A DNA stretch of 64,000 nucleotides from Pseudomonas extremorientalis (GTDB lineage Bacteria > Pseudomonadota > Gammaproteobacteria > Pseudomonadales > Pseudomonadaceae). A model generated the notes under the pieces. The model ran no database searches. It was not told the origin of the DNA and saw nothing but the letters and a program-made list of their open reading frames with translations. The position numbers and the translations under genes are program-made. The stretch covers positions 39,504 to 103,503 of the forward strand of contig NZ_MDGK01000013.1 of assembly GCF_001870465.1 (NCBI RefSeq), in the 5' to 3' direction. Every line of letters starts with the position of its first letter. Position 1 is the stretch's first letter. Below, in pieces: positions 25,593 through 34,212 of this stretch.

Positions 25593-27266
25593 TCAATCTT
25601 CGCGGTAGCGACGCAGTTTGAGCTGCTTACCGGCAACGCGAGTGTCTTTGAGCTTGGTCAGCAGTTTTTCCAGACCGTCTTCCGGCAGCTCCACCAGGGA
25701 GAAGCTGTCACGGACCTGGATGCGACCGATGGCTTCACGTGCCAGGCCACCCTCATTGAGGATAGCGCCCAGCAGGTTCTTGGCAGCGATGCCATCACGC
25801 GCGCCCAGCGCGGTACGGCAACGCGCACGGCCTTCAGCCAATGGAACCGGAGCGCGACGCTCACGATCACCACGGTCTGGACGGTCGCCGGAACGCTCCG
25901 GGCGATCACCGCGGGGTGCGCTGTTCGGCACCAGTGGACGTTCTTTCTCGATGGCCGCCAGGGTCAGGGCTTGACCGTTGGTTGCCTTGCGCAGCAGGGC
26001 TGCGGCCAGGGCACGCGGGGTGCAACCGATGTCGGCGGTCAGGCGGTCCAGCAGGTCGCCGTGGGTCGATTCAGCGTCAGCCACCAGTGGTGCCAGGCTG
26101 TTGGTCAGTTTCTTGATGCGGGCATCCAGGACTGCCTGGGCATCCGGCAGGCGCACTTCAGCGACTTTCTGACCGGTCACACGCTCGATCACTTGCAGCA
26201 TGCGGCGCTCACGCGGCGTCACCAGCAGCAGTGCACGACCTTCGCGACCGGCACGGCCGGTACGGCCGATACGGTGCACGTAGGACTCCGGGTCGTACGG
26301 CATGTCAACGTTGAACACGTGGGTGATACGTGGAACGTCGAGGCCACGCGCAGCAACGTCGGTCGCTACAACGATGTCCAGGCGGCCATCCTTGAGGGAG
26401 TCGATCACACGCTCACGCTGGTTCTGGGCGATGTCACCGTTCAGCGCAGCGGCTTTGTAGCCTTTGGCTTCCAGGGCACTGGCCAGGTCCAGGGTCGCTT
26501 GCTTGGTGCGCACGAACATGATCAGGGCGTCGAAGTCTTCGACTTCCAGCAGGCTCAATACAGCCGAGGTCTTCTGGTCAGCGTGAACCAACAGGTGAGC
26601 CTGTTCGATCGCGGTAACGGTCTGGGTCTTGGTCTGGATCTTCACGTGTTGCGGATCGCGCAGGTGGCGTTCGGCAATGGCACGGATCGACTGTGGCAGG
26701 GTGGCCGAGAACAGTACGGTCTGACGGGTTGGTGGCAGTGCCTTGAAGATGACTTCCAGGTCATCCATGAAGCCCAGCTTCAACATTTCGTCAGCTTCGT
26801 CCAGAACCAGGTGGTTCACGGTCGACAGGACTTTCTCGTCACGACGCAGGTGGTCACACAGGCGGCCCGGGGTGGCGACAACGATCTGTGCGCCATTGCG
26901 GATTGCCTTGAGTTGCGGGCCCATAGGCGCGCCGCCGTAAACGGCCACAACGGTTACGCCTGGCATTTGCTTGGCGTAGGTTTCAAAAGCGGTTGCTACT
27001 TGCAGCGCCAACTCACGAGTTGGCGCCAGGATCAGGGCTTGCGGTTCGCGCTTGGCAGGATCGATGCAGTGCAGGATAGGCAGGGCGAACGCGGCGGTTT
27101 TACCGGTACCGGTTTGCGCCTGGCCAATCATGTCCTGGCCGGCCATGATGATCGGGATCGATTGCTGCTGAATCGCCGAAGGCTCTTCGTAGCCGGTCGC
27201 TGCGACGGCTGCAAGAATATTCGGGTTAAGATTAAAAGCGGCGAAGCCGCCGGTTTCCTGGGTCAT
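25593..27266 (-). CDS. deaD: DEAD-box RNA helicase (DeaD/CsdA type)
   Basis: 557-residue ATP-dependent RNA helicase. Q motif FAAFNLNPNILAAV, motif I AQTGTGKTAAF, Ia PTRELALQ, Ib TPGRLCDHL, II VLDEADEM, III FSATLP, IV IMFVRTKQ, V DVAARGLDV and VI HRIGRTGRAGREG are all intact. Residues ~440-475 are an Arg/Asp-rich linker, then a DbpA-type RNA-binding domain. ATG at 27266 has an AGAGGC site; the frame continues upstream without family character. A ~215-base structured leader precedes it, as in cold-shock helicase mRNAs. Confidence 0.94.
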   Translation of the reverse strand: MTQETGGFAAFNLNPNILAAVAATGYEEPSAIQQQSIPIIMAGQDMIGQAQTGTGKTAAFALPILHCIDPAKREPQALILAPTRELALQVATAFETYAKQMPGVTVVAVYGGAPMGPQLKAIRNGAQIVVATPGRLCDHLRRDEKVLSTVNHLVLDEADEMLKLGFMDDLEVIFKALPPTRQTVLFSATLPQSIRAIAERHLRDPQHVKIQTKTQTVTAIEQAHLLVHADQKTSAVLSLLEVEDFDALIMFVRTKQATLDLASALEAKGYKAAALNGDIAQNQRERVIDSLKDGRLDIVVATDVAARGLDVPRITHVFNVDMPYDPESYVHRIGRTGRAGREGRALLLVTPRERRMLQVIERVTGQKVAEVRLPDAQAVLDARIKKLTNSLAPLVADAESTHGDLLDRLTADIGCTPRALAAALLRKATNGQALTLAAIEKERPLVPNSAPRGDRPERSGDRPDRGDRERRAPVPLAEGRARCRTALGARDGIAAKNLLGAILNEGGLAREAIGRIQVRDSFSLVELPEDGLEKLLTKLKDTRVAGKQLKLRRYRED

Positions 27267-27492
27267 GGGTCTGCCTCTAAGTGCATCCGCAAAGACCCAT
27301 GCTCCAAAGCTGCGCATGCCGTGTTGAGACTCAAGAGTCGCCCTGGCTGCTTTGTCGGCGGGGATTTGCGAAAACGAATGAATGAAAAAGATTCGTCAAG
27401 GGAGAGTCCGCTGTGCGGACGTGCAGCCGAAGCTGACTTCGGGGAATTGCGCTACCTAAACGCGGCCCGGTTAAAGGCCGGCGCGCACTATA
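27267..27492 (-). promoter_or_regulatory. Structured 5' leader and -10 box of the DEAD-box gene
   Basis: On the minus strand a TATAGT box (27487-27492) is followed by a ~215-base untranslated leader. It contains stems CCGAAG/CTTCGG (27427-27442) and GTCCGC/GCGGAC (27406-27420), and a T-rich stretch CTTTTTCATTCATTCG. Long leaders allowing cold-shock or auto-control are known for deaD-type genes. The remaining bases to 27689 hold the crotonase gene's upstream region. Confidence 0.55.
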
Positions 27493-27689
27493 CCGGAAAT
27501 AGCTGAAAAAGGGAGCTTTTTTTATCGCCATGTGCCGATAAACCGCGCTATGTCACAGTCTTTGCAGATAACGCCGGCAGGGTCTATTTTCCAGAGGCCC
27601 GGCCCTGCTGGTCATAACGCTTAAACGGTTCACCTGAGCGTTGCGGCCCTTTGGTCCGAAACCTTTCCCCGCGCCCGAGGGCACACCCG

Positions 27690-28481
27690 ATGAATCAAGC
27701 CAGCAGCAGCCGCGTCAGCCGTGAACTCCAGGGTCATGTCTTGCTTTTGGGTCTGGACCGGGTGGCCAAACGCAACGCGTTCGACCTCGACCTGCTCAAT
27801 GAGCTGAGCCTGGCGTATGGCGAATTTGATCGAAATGATGACGCTCGGGTGGCGGTGGTGTTTGCCCATGGCGACCACTTTACCGCCGGGCTGGACCTGG
27901 CCAATGTCAGCGGCGTAATGGCCGGCGGCTGGCAGCCGCCTCTGGGCGGTTGTGATCCGTGGGGCGTATTTGCCGGCCCGCGCGTGAGCAAACCGGTGAT
28001 CGTCGCAGCCCAGGGCTACTGTCTGACCATCGGTATCGAATTGATGCTGGCCGCCGATATCAACTTGTGCGCGAGCAACACGCGCTTTGCGCAGATGGAA
28101 GTGCAGCGTGGGATCTTTCCGTTCGGCGGCGCGACGCTGCGCCTTCATCAGATCGCCGGCTGGGGCAACGCGATGCGCTGGCTGCTCACCGGCGACGAAT
28201 TCGATGCCCATGAAGCCCTGCGCCTGGGCCTGGTGCAGGAAGTGATGGCCAGCGAGGACTTGCTGCCCCGCGCCGTCGAACTGGCCAACCGCATTGCGCG
28301 CCAGGCACCGCTGGGCGTGCAGGCCACGTTGATGTCGGCACGGCTGGCGCGCATGGAAGGCGAAGCCGTGGCGGCTGAGGCGTTGCCGCCGATGGTGGAC
28401 AAATTGCTCAACAGTGAGGATGCCAAGGAAGGTGTGCTGGCGATGGTGGAGAAGCGGCCAGGGGTGTTCAAAGGTATTTAG
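27690..28481 (+). CDS. Enoyl-CoA hydratase/isomerase (crotonase) family protein
   Basis: 263-residue crotonase-fold enzyme. Oxyanion-hole segments FAHGDHFTAGLDLANV and AAQGYCLTIGIELMLAADI are present, with MEVQRGIFPFGGATLRL and LVQEV typical of the family. The glutamates of true hydratases are not clearly in place, so an isomerase or other CoA reaction is equally possible. ATG 27690 follows GAGG by nine bases. It is followed by a REP pair. Confidence 0.88.
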   Translation: MNQASSSRVSRELQGHVLLLGLDRVAKRNAFDLDLLNELSLAYGEFDRNDDARVAVVFAHGDHFTAGLDLANVSGVMAGGWQPPLGGCDPWGVFAGPRVSKPVIVAAQGYCLTIGIELMLAADINLCASNTRFAQMEVQRGIFPFGGATLRLHQIAGWGNAMRWLLTGDEFDAHEALRLGLVQEVMASEDLLPRAVELANRIARQAPLGVQATLMSARLARMEGEAVAAEALPPMVDKLLNSEDAKEGVLAMVEKRPGVFKGI

Positions 28482-28501
28482 TCGTCGTCAGTGATGGCCT
28501 C

Positions 28502-28584
28502 TTCGCGGGCAAGCCCGCTCCCACAGGGGAATGCATTTCAACAGGGGAATGCAGTCCAAATGTGGGAGCGGGCTTGCCCGCGAA
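28502..28584. repeat. REP inverted pair (REPIN) 2, with internal direct repeat
   Basis: Perfect 24-base inverted arms at 28502-28525 and 28561-28584 of the GCGGGCAAGCCCGCTCCCACA subtype. The spacer contains a 13-base direct repeat ACAGGGGAATGCA at 28523-28535 and 28541-28553 (period 18), an internal duplication not seen in the other two elements. Confidence 0.9.
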
Positions 28585-28601
28585 AGGGCCAGTTCAGGCA
28601 A

Positions 28602-29357
28602 TCAAGTAGCCGGCCGGATCGCCTTGATCAACGCCTGCAACGAATACCCCAGGCGTGGCACCAATGCCTCGGCACGCGCCGTCAACGCTTGCATATCCAG
28701 CTCCTGATCCAACTCCGAAGGCACCAGCAAGATCACATTGCCCTCCTTCACCGGCAGTTCCCAGTAATGCCGGTGATACAACCCGCGCAACAATGCCGCG
28801 CCCAAGGGTTTGCCGTCATCGGTGGCCCATTGGTTGATCACCAGCCAGCCGCCGGGGTTGAGTTTCTTCTGGCAGTTTTCCAGGAAGGTCCAGGCCAGGT
28901 GCCCGACGCCGGGACCGACGTCCGTATAGAGGTCCACGAAGATCAAGTCTGCCGATTCGGCGCTTTCCAGCAATTGCAGGGCATCACCAATGCGGATATA
29001 CAACCGCGGGTCGTCATCCAGCCCAAGGTATTCGATGGCCAGGCGCGGCACGTCGGGGCGCAACTCGATGGCTTCCACATCTTCCAGCGGCAGGAACCTG
29101 AGGCACGCCTGGGTCAACGTCCCGGCCCCCAGGCCAAGGAACAGCGCGCTCTCCGGCTGTTCATGACACAACGCACCGATCAGCATCGCACGGGTGTAGT
29201 CATACTCCAGCCAGCTCGGGTCAGCGGTGAACACGCAGCTCTGCTCGATGGCATCGCCAAACTCGAGAAAACGGTAATCGGCCACTTCGAGCACACGGAT
29301 CATGCCGAATTCATCATGGACTTCGGCGAGCAGGCGCTCGACACGCTCCTCGGTCAT
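28602..29357 (-). CDS. Spermidine-synthase-like SAM/dcSAM-binding protein
   Basis: 251-residue Rossmann-fold protein of the spermidine synthase superfamily. The nucleotide loop LFLGLGAGTLTQACLRFLP, VEAIELRPDVPRLA, RIGDALQLLE and DLIFVDLYTDVGPG follow the polyamine-synthase order, but the substrate-gating loop is divergent and no speD neighbour exists, so the true reaction is unclear. AGGAG lies five bases before ATG 29357. Divergent from the type II DAHP synthase. Confidence 0.85.
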   Translation of the reverse strand: MTEERVERLLAEVHDEFGMIRVLEVADYRFLEFGDAIEQSCVFTADPSWLEYDYTRAMLIGALCHEQPESALFLGLGAGTLTQACLRFLPLEDVEAIELRPDVPRLAIEYLGLDDDPRLYIRIGDALQLLESAESADLIFVDLYTDVGPGVGHLAWTFLENCQKKLNPGGWLVINQWATDDGKPLGAALLRGLYHRHYWELPVKEGNVILLVPSELDQELDMQALTARAEALVPRLGYSLQALIKAIRPAT

Positions 29358-29481
29358 CACAACTCCTAACGGGTTTGCTGCACGGCAAAAGCGCGATTGT
29401 CGGCCAACCGGCGGCAACAGGTCACGCACTAATTGCTGATAACATTGGCGCCCCACCGTCAATCAGCCAATCGAGTTCATG

Positions 29482-30828
29482 ATGAGCCAACCCTGGAGCC
29501 CCGACAGCTGGCGCGCCCTGCCGATCCAGCAACAACCCCGGTACCCGGACGCTGCACACTTGCTGCAAGTGGAGCAAAACCTGGCCAGCTACCCGCCACT
29601 GGTGTTTGCCGGTGAAGCCCGCGAGTTACGCCGCCAGTTTGCCGAGGTGACCCAGGGCCGCGCGTTCCTGCTGCAAGGCGGCGATTGCGCCGAGAGTTTT
29701 GCCGAGTTCTCCGCCGCGAAAATCCGCGACACGTTCAAAGTGCTGCTGCAAATGGCTATCGTGATGACCTTTGCCGCCGGCTGCCCGGTGGTCAAGGTCG
29801 GGCGCATGGCCGGCCAGTTCGCCAAGCCGCGTTCGGCCAATGATGAAACCATCGACGGTGTCACCCTGCCCGCCTACCGTGGCGACATCGTCAATGGCAT
29901 CGGTTTCGACGAGAAAAGCCGCGTGCCGGACCCGGACCGCCTGCTGCAGTCCTACCACCAGTCCACCGCTACCCTGAACCTGCTGCGCGCCTTTGCCCAG
30001 GGCGGTTTTGCCGACCTGCACCAGGTGCACAAGTGGAACCTGGACTTTATCGCCAACTCTGCGCTGGCTGAAAAATACAGCCAACTGGCCGACCGTATCG
30101 ACGAAACCCTGGCCTTCATGCGCGCCTGCGGCATGGACAGCTCGCCGCAACTGCGCGAGACCAGCTTCTTCACCGCCCACGAAGCGCTGCTGCTCAACTA
30201 CGAACAAGCCTTCGTACGCCGTGACAGCCTGACCAACGACTACTACGACTGCTCGGCCCATATGCTGTGGATCGGCGATCGCACTCGTCAACTGGACGGC
30301 GCTCACGTCGAGTTCCTGCGCGGGGTGAACAACCCGATCGGGGTCAAGGTCGGACCGAGCATGAACCCGGATGACCTGATCCGCCTGATCGATATCCTCA
30401 ACCCGGACAACGACCCCGGCCGCCTCAACCTGATCGCGCGCATGGGCGCGGGCAAGGTCGGCGATCACCTGCCCCACCTGATTCGTGCCGTGCAGCGCGA
30501 GGGCAAGCAGGTGCTGTGGAGCTCGGACCCGATGCATGGCAACACCATCAAGGCCAGCAGCGGCTACAAAACCCGCGACTTTGCGCAGATCCTCGGCGAG
30601 GTGAAGGAGTTCTTCCAGGTGCACCAGGCCGAAGGCAGCTATGCCGGCGGGATTCACATCGAGATGACCGGGCAGAACGTCACCGAGTGCATCGGCGGCG
30701 CGCGGCCGATCACCGAGGATGGCTTGTCGGACCGCTACCACACCCACTGCGACCCACGGATGAATGCCGATCAGTCACTGGAGTTGGCGTTTCTGATTGC
30801 CGAGACATTGAAGCAGGTCAAACGCTGA
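29482..30828 (+). CDS. Type II 3-deoxy-7-phosphoheptulonate synthase
   Basis: 448-residue DAHP synthase that condenses PEP and erythrose-4-phosphate at the entry of the shikimate pathway. Class II hallmarks are [75 protein letters not shown] and [14 protein letters not shown]. The start may be ATG 29479 or 29482; the second has better spacing to the GAG site. A type I isozyme lies at 44584, so the strain has both structural classes. Confidence 0.95.
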   Translation: MSQPWSPDSWRALPIQQQPRYPDAAHLLQVEQNLASYPPLVFAGEARELRRQFAEVTQGRAFLLQGGDCAESFAEFSAAKIRDTFKVLLQMAIVMTFAAGCPVVKVGRMAGQFAKPRSANDETIDGVTLPAYRGDIVNGIGFDEKSRVPDPDRLLQSYHQSTATLNLLRAFAQGGFADLHQVHKWNLDFIANSALAEKYSQLADRIDETLAFMRACGMDSSPQLRETSFFTAHEALLLNYEQAFVRRDSLTNDYYDCSAHMLWIGDRTRQLDGAHVEFLRGVNNPIGVKVGPSMNPDDLIRLIDILNPDNDPGRLNLIARMGAGKVGDHLPHLIRAVQREGKQVLWSSDPMHGNTIKASSGYKTRDFAQILGEVKEFFQVHQAEGSYAGGIHIEMTGQNVTECIGGARPITEDGLSDRYHTHCDPRMNADQSLELAFLIAETLKQVKR

Positions 30829-30844
30829 GTTTTCAGTTGCCTTC

Positions 30845-30932
30845 AGGGCCTCATCGGGGACAAGCCCCCTCCCACACTTGAATGTATTCACAGATCAAAA
30901 TGTGGGAGGGGGCTTGTCCCCGATGAGGCCCT
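30845..30932. repeat. REP inverted pair (REPIN) 3
   Basis: Perfect 32-base inverted arms (30845-30876 and 30901-30932) of the GGGGACAAGCCCCCTCCCACA subtype, longer than the other two. The spacer ends TTCACAGATCAAAA as in REPIN 1. The right arm includes two bases of the ycaQ-like gene's TAG stop codon. It lies between convergent genes and may also end transcription. Confidence 0.9.
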
Positions 30933-32160
30933 AAAGACCAACCCCCATGCTGATCATCGCCGCCCGCAACCGCTCGGCACTCGGCCTTTGGCAATTGAGT
31001 TGCACCTGCTCCAGCCCCAGCCAGTCGGCCATTTGCCGCAGGTTCCGCGCCAACGCCAGCATTCCTTCTTCATCCAACCCCGGCTCTTCTTCGTGCACCG
31101 CATGCACCGCCAGGCGCCCATTGGCGCGTTCGGCGCGCAGGTCGACGCGCGCGGCGATCCGCTCGTTGTGCAGGAACGGCAGCACGTAGTAGCCGTACAC
31201 CCGCTTGTCCTGCGGGGTATAGATCTCCAGCCGGTAACGGAAGTCGAACAGCCGCTCGGTGCGACTGCGCTCCCAGACCAGCGAATCAAACGGCGACAAC
31301 AAGGCGCTGGCCGGCACTTTGCGCGGCACTTTGGGATCGGGCAGGCAGTACGCCGCGTGTTTCCAGCCTTGTACCTGGCACGTCACCAGTTGACCGTCCT
31401 CCACCAGTTCAGCGAGGCGATCGCGGCTGTCGGCCGGGTCGAGACGGAAGTAATCGCGCAGGTCTTTTTCAGTACCGACACCCAACGCGGTGGCGCTGTG
31501 CAGCAACAAACCTCGCTGGGCCTCGGCTTCGGTCACCGTGGTTTGAAGGATATCGCCGGGAATGACCCGCTCCGGCAAATCATAGAGCCGCTCAAACCCG
31601 CGCCGACCGGCGACTGTGACCAAACCAGCAGCAAACAGCCATTCCAACGCGTGCTTTTCGTCGCTCCAGTCCCACCATGGGCCGGCGCGTTCCTCGCGGG
31701 TCGACAAGCTGCCGGCACCCAGCGCGCCCTGCTGCTCAACCGTGTGCAGTACACGTTGAATCGTGGCCTGTTGCTCACGCCCAAAACGCGCCATCTGCGA
31801 ATAAATGCCCTGCCCTTGCCTGGCCCGCTTCATGCGCCAGCGCATCAACGGGAACAATGCCATCGGCAGGAGCGACGCCTCATGCCCCCAGTATTCGAAC
31901 AGAGAGCGCCGCCGCCCCTGGCTCCAGGCAGCCTGCTCGAGCAACAACGGGGAATAGTGACCCAGACGGGAAAACAGCGGCAGGTAATGGGAGCGCACCA
32001 CCGCATTGACCGAATCGATCTGCAACACGCCCAGGCGCTCGATCATACGGTTGAGGTGCGCAGCCTTGATCAGTGCAGGCGCCTGGCGCCCGGAAAAACC
32101 CTGGGCCGCCAGCGCCATGCGTCGAGCTTGCTTGAGTGAAAACGACTGGTCGGCGGGCAT
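30931..32160 (-). CDS. ycaQ: YcaQ/AlkX-type winged-helix DNA glycosylase
   Basis: 409-residue HTH_42 family protein. The catalytic Q-x-D motif is seen in LGVLQIDSVNAV (res ~44-55), and later segments SLFEYWGHEASLLP, SPFDSLVWERSRTERLFDFRYRLEIYTP and RVYGYYVLPFLHNERIAARVDLRAER are the family core. E. coli YcaQ unhooks interstrand crosslinks and bulky adducts; the same is inferred here. Its stop is inside the REP arm. Confidence 0.9.
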   Translation of the reverse strand: MPADQSFSLKQARRMALAAQGFSGRQAPALIKAAHLNRMIERLGVLQIDSVNAVVRSHYLPLFSRLGHYSPLLLEQAAWSQGRRRSLFEYWGHEASLLPMALFPLMRWRMKRARQGQGIYSQMARFGREQQATIQRVLHTVEQQGALGAGSLSTREERAGPWWDWSDEKHALEWLFAAGLVTVAGRRGFERLYDLPERVIPGDILQTTVTEAEAQRGLLLHSATALGVGTEKDLRDYFRLDPADSRDRLAELVEDGQLVTCQVQGWKHAAYCLPDPKVPRKVPASALLSPFDSLVWERSRTERLFDFRYRLEIYTPQDKRVYGYYVLPFLHNERIAARVDLRAERANGRLAVHAVHEEEPGLDEEGMLALARNLRQMADWLGLEQVQLNCQRPSAERLRAAMISMGVGL

Positions 32161-32205
32161 GGGTTTCTCCGTGGGGGCTCGCCGACTACCCTACTGTATC
32201 CGCGA

Positions 32206-32412
32206 TCATTTTCGCAGCGGATCTTGCCAGAAATGCAGGTGGAGCTCCTGCTCCACGTCGCCGCGATTGAGGCCGATGTCCTTGAGCGCATCATCGCTCA
32301 AGGTCGCCAGCATCTGGCGCTCCTCATGCAGCGTCTGCCAACGGAAAATCTTGTGAAGCAGCCCGGTAAACGGACGTTTCGCCAGTAATACAAAACCTCT
32401 TTGACCTTTCAT
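32206..32412 (-). CDS. DUF1127 small protein
   Basis: 68-residue basic protein. The C-terminal half has the DUF1127 signature WQTLHEERQMLATLSDDALKDIGLNRGDVEQE. ATG at 32412 follows GAGGGCGAGAAG. DUF1127 proteins in other bacteria affect RNA turnover and phosphate or stress physiology; function here is unknown. Divergent from a LysR gene that might control it. Confidence 0.88.
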   Translation of the reverse strand: MKGQRGFVLLAKRPFTGLLHKIFRWQTLHEERQMLATLSDDALKDIGLNRGDVEQELHLHFWQDPLRK

Positions 32413-32509
32413 CTTCTCGCCCTCCAGTGGGGATGGCGCAAGTGTGTGCGTGGGCTTAAGATCAATCCAACGAATGTTTCTTATGCAATACATCTCGGAG
32501 ATTGATCAA

Positions 32510-33364
32510 TTGTCCGGCTACCCAAGCATCGACACTGAGGTGCTGCGCACCTTCGTCGCCATCGCCGACCAGGGTGGTTTTACCCGCGCCGGCGAGCTGG
32601 TCAACCGCACTCAATCGGCGGTGAGCATGCAGATGAAACGCCTGGAAGAGGACGTATTGCAGCGCAAGCTGTTCGAGCGCGATGGCCGGCAGGTGCGGCT
32701 GACGCCTGAGGGCCAGGTATTGCTGGGCTATGCGCGGCGTATCCTGAAACTGCACAGCGAGGTGTTCAACACCCTGCGCGAGCCGCACATGGTCGGGTTG
32801 GTGCGCATCGGCACGCCGGACGACTACGTGATGCGGTTCCTGCCGGGCATTCTCAAGCAGTTCTCCAAGGCGTACCCGCTGATCCAGATCGAGATGCACT
32901 GCGAGGCGTCGACGGTATTGATGCAGCGTCGGGATTTGGCACTGACCGTTGTCAGTCGTGAGCCGGGCAATGAGATCGGTGAACTGTTGCGCACGGAGCG
33001 CATGGTGTGGGCAGCGGCGCCGTGCTTCTGCGCCGACGAGCACGACGCCCTGCCGCTGGCGATGTCCGGCGCCGATTGCCTTTATACCCAGTGGGCACGC
33101 TCGGCACTGGACGCGGCCGGGCGCGATTATCGCCTGGCCTACCACAGCTCCAACGTGTCGGCGATCCAGGCGGTCGTCAATGCAGGCCTGGCGGTGATGG
33201 TCAGCATGGAGAGCCTGGTGACCGAAGACCTGCGCGTACTCGGCCGCGACGAGGGTTTCCCGCCGCTGCCGTCAATGAATCTGCATTTGCTGCGTAACCC
33301 GCAGATGAATTCGCCCATCACCGACTGCCTGGCGGAATACATCCTCGAAGGTTTCAGACTTTAA
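32510..33364 (+). CDS. LysR-family transcriptional regulator
   Basis: About 284 residues. N-terminal HTH is IDTEVLRTFVAIADQGGFTRAGELVNRTQSAVSMQMKRLEE; the rest is a LysR substrate-binding domain (VRIGTPDDYVMRFLPGILKQF). TTG 32510 is preferred because CTCGGAG lies nine bases upstream and gives LSGYPSIDTEV; ATG 32483 or 32474 would extend it without a ribosome site. Its 3' end overlaps the convergent TauE gene by 11 bp. Target may be the divergent DUF1127 gene; ligand unknown. Confidence 0.86.
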   Translation: MSGYPSIDTEVLRTFVAIADQGGFTRAGELVNRTQSAVSMQMKRLEEDVLQRKLFERDGRQVRLTPEGQVLLGYARRILKLHSEVFNTLREPHMVGLVRIGTPDDYVMRFLPGILKQFSKAYPLIQIEMHCEASTVLMQRRDLALTVVSREPGNEIGELLRTERMVWAAAPCFCADEHDALPLAMSGADCLYTQWARSALDAAGRDYRLAYHSSNVSAIQAVVNAGLAVMVSMESLVTEDLRVLGRDEGFPPLPSMNLHLLRNPQMNSPITDCLAEYILEGFRL

Positions 33365-34103
33365 AGGTCAACATCACCGCGCACACCACCAGGAAGCCGC
33401 AGAACAGACCGCGCAGCACACGTTCCGGCAGTGCATGGGCCACCTTCACGCCCCAACTGATGCTGAGCAAACCGCCAACGGCCAACGGCACACCGATCAT
33501 CCAGTCCACTTCCTGATGCCAGGCGTAAGTGACCAATGTCACCCCCGTGCTCGGCAAGGCCAAGGCCAGGGACAACCCTTGGGCAACCACCTGGCTCGTG
33601 CCGAACACACTGGTCAGCACCGGCGTAGCGACCACGGCGCCGCCGACGCCAAACAAACCGCCCATGGACCCGGAAGCGGCACCGAGCACTCCAAGCCACG
33701 GCCAGGAATAGCGCATCTGCGCCGTAGGCGGTGCGTTGCGGGTGAACATGCGCAACAGGTTGTAGGCAGACAGTGCCAGCAAAAAAGCGATAAAACCGAT
33801 GCGCATCGCACCCGCGTCCAGCCCCACCGCCCAGATCGAACCCAGCCAGGCAAACGTGAACCCCATGACGCCGAGCGGCAGCGCATGGCGCAACTCGATA
33901 CGGTTGCGCTGGTGATAGCGCCACAGCGCCAGCATCACGTTGGGCACCACCATCACCAAGGCGGTGCCTTGGGCCAATTGCTGGTCCAGGCCGAACAACA
34001 CGCCCAGCACCGGGATGGCAATCAACCCACCGCCAATGCCAAACAGGCCGCCCACCGTGCCGAGGGCCGCGCCCAAGATCAGGTACATCACTAAATCCAA
34101 CAC
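33354..34103 (-). CDS. TauE/SafE-family sulfite/anion exporter
   Basis: 249-residue inner-membrane protein with seven to eight hydrophobic spans and the duplicated family motif (LGTVGGLFGIGGGLIAIPVL near the start and SGSMGGLFGVGGAVVATPVL in the middle). The family exports sulfite, sulfoacetate or other organic anions; substrate here is unknown. GTG start at 34103 with GGAG upstream. Divergent from a second LysR gene, which may regulate it. Confidence 0.9.
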   Translation of the reverse strand: MLDLVMYLILGAALGTVGGLFGIGGGLIAIPVLGVLFGLDQQLAQGTALVMVVPNVMLALWRYHQRNRIELRHALPLGVMGFTFAWLGSIWAVGLDAGAMRIGFIAFLLALSAYNLLRMFTRNAPPTAQMRYSWPWLGVLGAASGSMGGLFGVGGAVVATPVLTSVFGTSQVVAQGLSLALALPSTGVTLVTYAWHQEVDWMIGVPLAVGGLLSISWGVKVAHALPERVLRGLFCGFLVVCAVMLTFKV

Positions 34104-34212
34104 CGCTTGTTACTCCGCAATCCCAGGCCTTGCATGCTACGCAGTCGGCTCTGGCGCGGAAACGCACAGCAACGCACAATGGCTATGCCAATCTCGCATA
34201 AGCGAAGTTACG

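Noticed and set aside
25971..27506. 511-codon plus-strand ORF opposite the DEAD-box helicase
   Set aside because: Shadow of the helicase; composition (repeated Gln, His, Val) and lack of ribosome site are not gene-like.
23905..30932. CRISPR array
   Set aside because: The repeats are inverted pairs at three separate loci, not regularly spaced direct repeats, and there are no cas genes.
32488..32512. GATTGATCAATT as an FNR/ANR box before the LysR gene
   Set aside because: The half-sites abut with no four-base spacer, so it does not fit TTGAT-N4-ATCAA.
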